A stretch of DNA of 64,000 nt from JAWKWH01 sp965204295 (GTDB taxonomy: Bacteria > Pseudomonadota > Alphaproteobacteria > Rhizobiales > Rhizobiaceae): assembly GCA_965204295.1 (NCBI GenBank), contig OZ241973.1:3286001-3350000 (forward strand), written 5' to 3'. This document shows, piece after piece, positions 63,401 through 64,000 of the stretch. Position 1 is the stretch's first letter, and each line of letters opens with the position of its first letter. The position numbers and the translations under genes were made by a program. Below the pieces are notes generated by a model. It was not told the DNA's origin, made no database searches, and saw only the letters and a list, made by a program, of their open reading frames with translations.

Positions 63401-64000
63401 TCGACATCGACGACGACCATCTTGGCCGCGCGCCGTGTCGTGCCGCCGGACTTGATCGCGCCGGCTGCCCGGTCGCCGATTTTCAAAAAACTCATCAAGC
63501 CGGAGGACTTCCCGCCGCCGGACAGCCTTTCGCCTTCGCCGCGCAGATAGGAGAAATTGGAGCCGGTGCCGGAGCCGTATTTAAACAGCCGGGCCTCGCG
63601 CACCCACAAATCCATGATACCGCCTTCATTGACCAGATCGTCGGAGACGGATTGGATAAAGCAGGCATGCGGCTGCGGATGCTCGTAGGAGGATTTCGAT
63701 TTCGTCAGCTTGCCGGTCTTGAAGTCGACATAATAATGGCCCTGCCCCGGTCCATCAATGCCATAAGCCCAGTTCAGGCCGGTGTTGAACCATTGCGGCG
63801 AATTGGGCGCCACGCGCTGGGTGGCCAGCATGCAGGCGAGTTCGTCGCGAAAGGCGAGCGCATCCTCTTCCGAATCGAAATAGCCGCCCTCCCAGCCCCA
63901 ATAGGTCCAAGTGCCGGCAAGGCGGTCGAACACCTGCCGAGCGTCGGTCTCCGGACCATAGCGTTGTTCCTCGGGAAGACCGGCCAGGGCTTCCTCGTCG
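60406..64000 (-). CDS. nrdJ: Adenosylcobalamin-dependent ribonucleotide reductase (partial)
   Basis: About 1,197 codons visible; the N-terminus is beyond the right edge. Class II reductase making deoxyribonucleotides without oxygen dependence, using B12. NPCSEYMFLDDTACNLASLN carries the active-site Cys and loop, and PTGTIGLVMDCDTTGIEPDF is the catalytic signature. The C-terminal ECQNFTMVRNGTCEKCDTCG gives the redox or zinc cysteines. The acidic/Ala-rich linkers near the C-terminus (EEEAAEIEAARTIEADRRAK) are typical of the long alphaproteobacterial form. A terminator follows. Confidence 0.95.
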   Translation of the reverse strand, partial: DEEALAGLPEEQRYGPETDARQVFDRLAGTWTYWGWEGGYFDSEEDALAFRDELACMLATQRVAPNSPQWFNTGLNWAYGIDGPGQGHYYVDFKTGKLTKSKSSYEHPQPHACFIQSVSDDLVNEGGIMDLWVREARLFKYGSGTGSNFSYLRGEGERLSGGGKSSGLMSFLKIGDRAAGAIKSGGTTRRAAKMVVVDVDHPDIGNYIDWKVKEEQKVAALVTGSKVVKKHLTAVMKACVNCDADNDECFDPSLNTALKREIRVAKKNAVPENYIERVIQFARQGYAKIEFETYDTDWDSEAYLTVSGQNSNNSVSLKDGFLRAVENDGKWNLINRIDGKVAKTVQARDLWEKIGHAAWASADPGLHFNTTMNDWHTCPAAGPIRASNPCSEYMFLDDTACNLASLNLLRFLNRDAAKIDLAAYEHAVRLWTVVLEISVLMAQFPSKEIAKLSYDYRTLGLGYANIGGLLMTIGVPYDSAEGRAICGALTAIMTGVAYATSAEMAGELGPFPDYKRNAENMLRVMRNHSAVAHGIKDNSEDDFYEGLSTFPVPLDFEVLEKASLFQPLKFDGADNIKEHICFLWEKVVNLGEKNGYRNAQATVIAPTGTIGLVMDCDTTGIEPDFALVKFKKLAGGGYFKIINHAVPSALRTLGYSEAEVGEIEAYAVGHGTLNQAPAINPSSLEAKGFTEEKIAALNEALKSAFDIRFAFNQWTLGADFCKETLEIAEERLNDFEFNMLAHLGFTKKEIEAANIHVCGAMTLEGAPHLKDEHLPVFDCANPCGKIGRRCLSVESHIDMMAAAQPFISGAISKTINMPNEATVDDCKSAYLRSWKKALKANALYRDGSKLSQPLNASLIEDEEDDADETLDNLIEAPKAAAAVTVAEKIVERVVEKVVREQEKLPTRRKGYTQKAKVGGHTIFLRTGEYDDGRLGEIFIDMHKEGAAFRAMMNNFAISISLGLQYGVPLDEYVDAFTFTRFEPAGMVQGNDAIKTATSILDYVFRELGISYLERHDLAHVDQSDFASTSLGKGMSEGKSGPVSKGLTRGHALKIVTGKNDDPKGSAGGAPADGGGASSRTVMSSSHSSVHAIADTSPATMTVLELRGEATAFKRDYEESAREFAAEIEAEEARGGILTAEEEAAEIEAARTIEADRRAKAVIQGYTGNSCPECQNFTMVRNGTCEKCDTCGSTSGCS

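Overview
This window comes from an alphaproteobacterium, most likely of the order Hyphomicrobiales (Rhizobiales). The evidence is a core block running eno, ftsB-like, pdhA, pdhB (with its own lipoyl domain), pdhC, SGNH hydrolase, lpd, lipA, coq10-like, cinA-C, ispDF, dusB, ntrB. A fused ispDF, a CckA-type hybrid kinase, a DksA without the zinc cysteines and a B12-dependent ribonucleotide reductase point the same way. Core DNA is GC-rich.

Layout. 1-23009 is ordinary chromosome: nitrogen sensing, tRNA modification, isoprenoid, lipoate and pyruvate dehydrogenase genes, glycolysis, KDO synthesis, cell-cycle kinase, nucleobase uptake and DNA repair. 23010-35518 is a tandem array of eight full-length paralogs encoding secreted trypsin-like serine proteases. 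They are separated by repeated spacers that carry scraps of an IS5-type transposase, an oxidoreductase and truncated protease starts. Each protease gene is GC-rich at its 5' end and strikingly AT-rich afterwards, and the bodies are mosaics of a few interchangeable modules. A duplicated 3' tail of the gene left of the array marks its right edge. 35772-40093 returns to core genes (GNAT, sseA, alaX, cysK, hydrolase).

40094-51194 is an accessory, defence-like island. It holds a decayed TcmP/Gp37-Gp68 pair, a compact operon of GHKL ATPase, STAS-like protein and one-pass membrane protein, a membrane coiled-coil gene with an internal stop, a ClpP/SppA-fold serine proteinase and a large adenine-type DNA methyltransferase. 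The 3' end of that methyltransferase gene occurs five times in the same orientation and separates the cargo modules. A copy of the upstream hydrolase's 3' end is fused to one of these tails, as expected of a tandem-duplication junction. The methyltransferase start overlaps the stop of pabC.

51191-64000 holds pabC-pabB, trkH, tRNA-Leu, a CinA N-terminal-domain protein, a Hint-domain ORF and an AT-rich secreted-protein gene with its own promoter and terminator. After these come a frameshifted membrane protein, an IS5-family (IS427-like) element, the wrecked 3' end of a DUF3883 gene directly beside that element, and nrdJ running off the right edge.

Best candidates for undescribed biology are the mosaic protease array, the ATPase/STAS-like/membrane operon, and the accretion of cargo between repeats of a methyltransferase 3' end. 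All assignments come from reading the sequence and remembered family motifs; no search was run.
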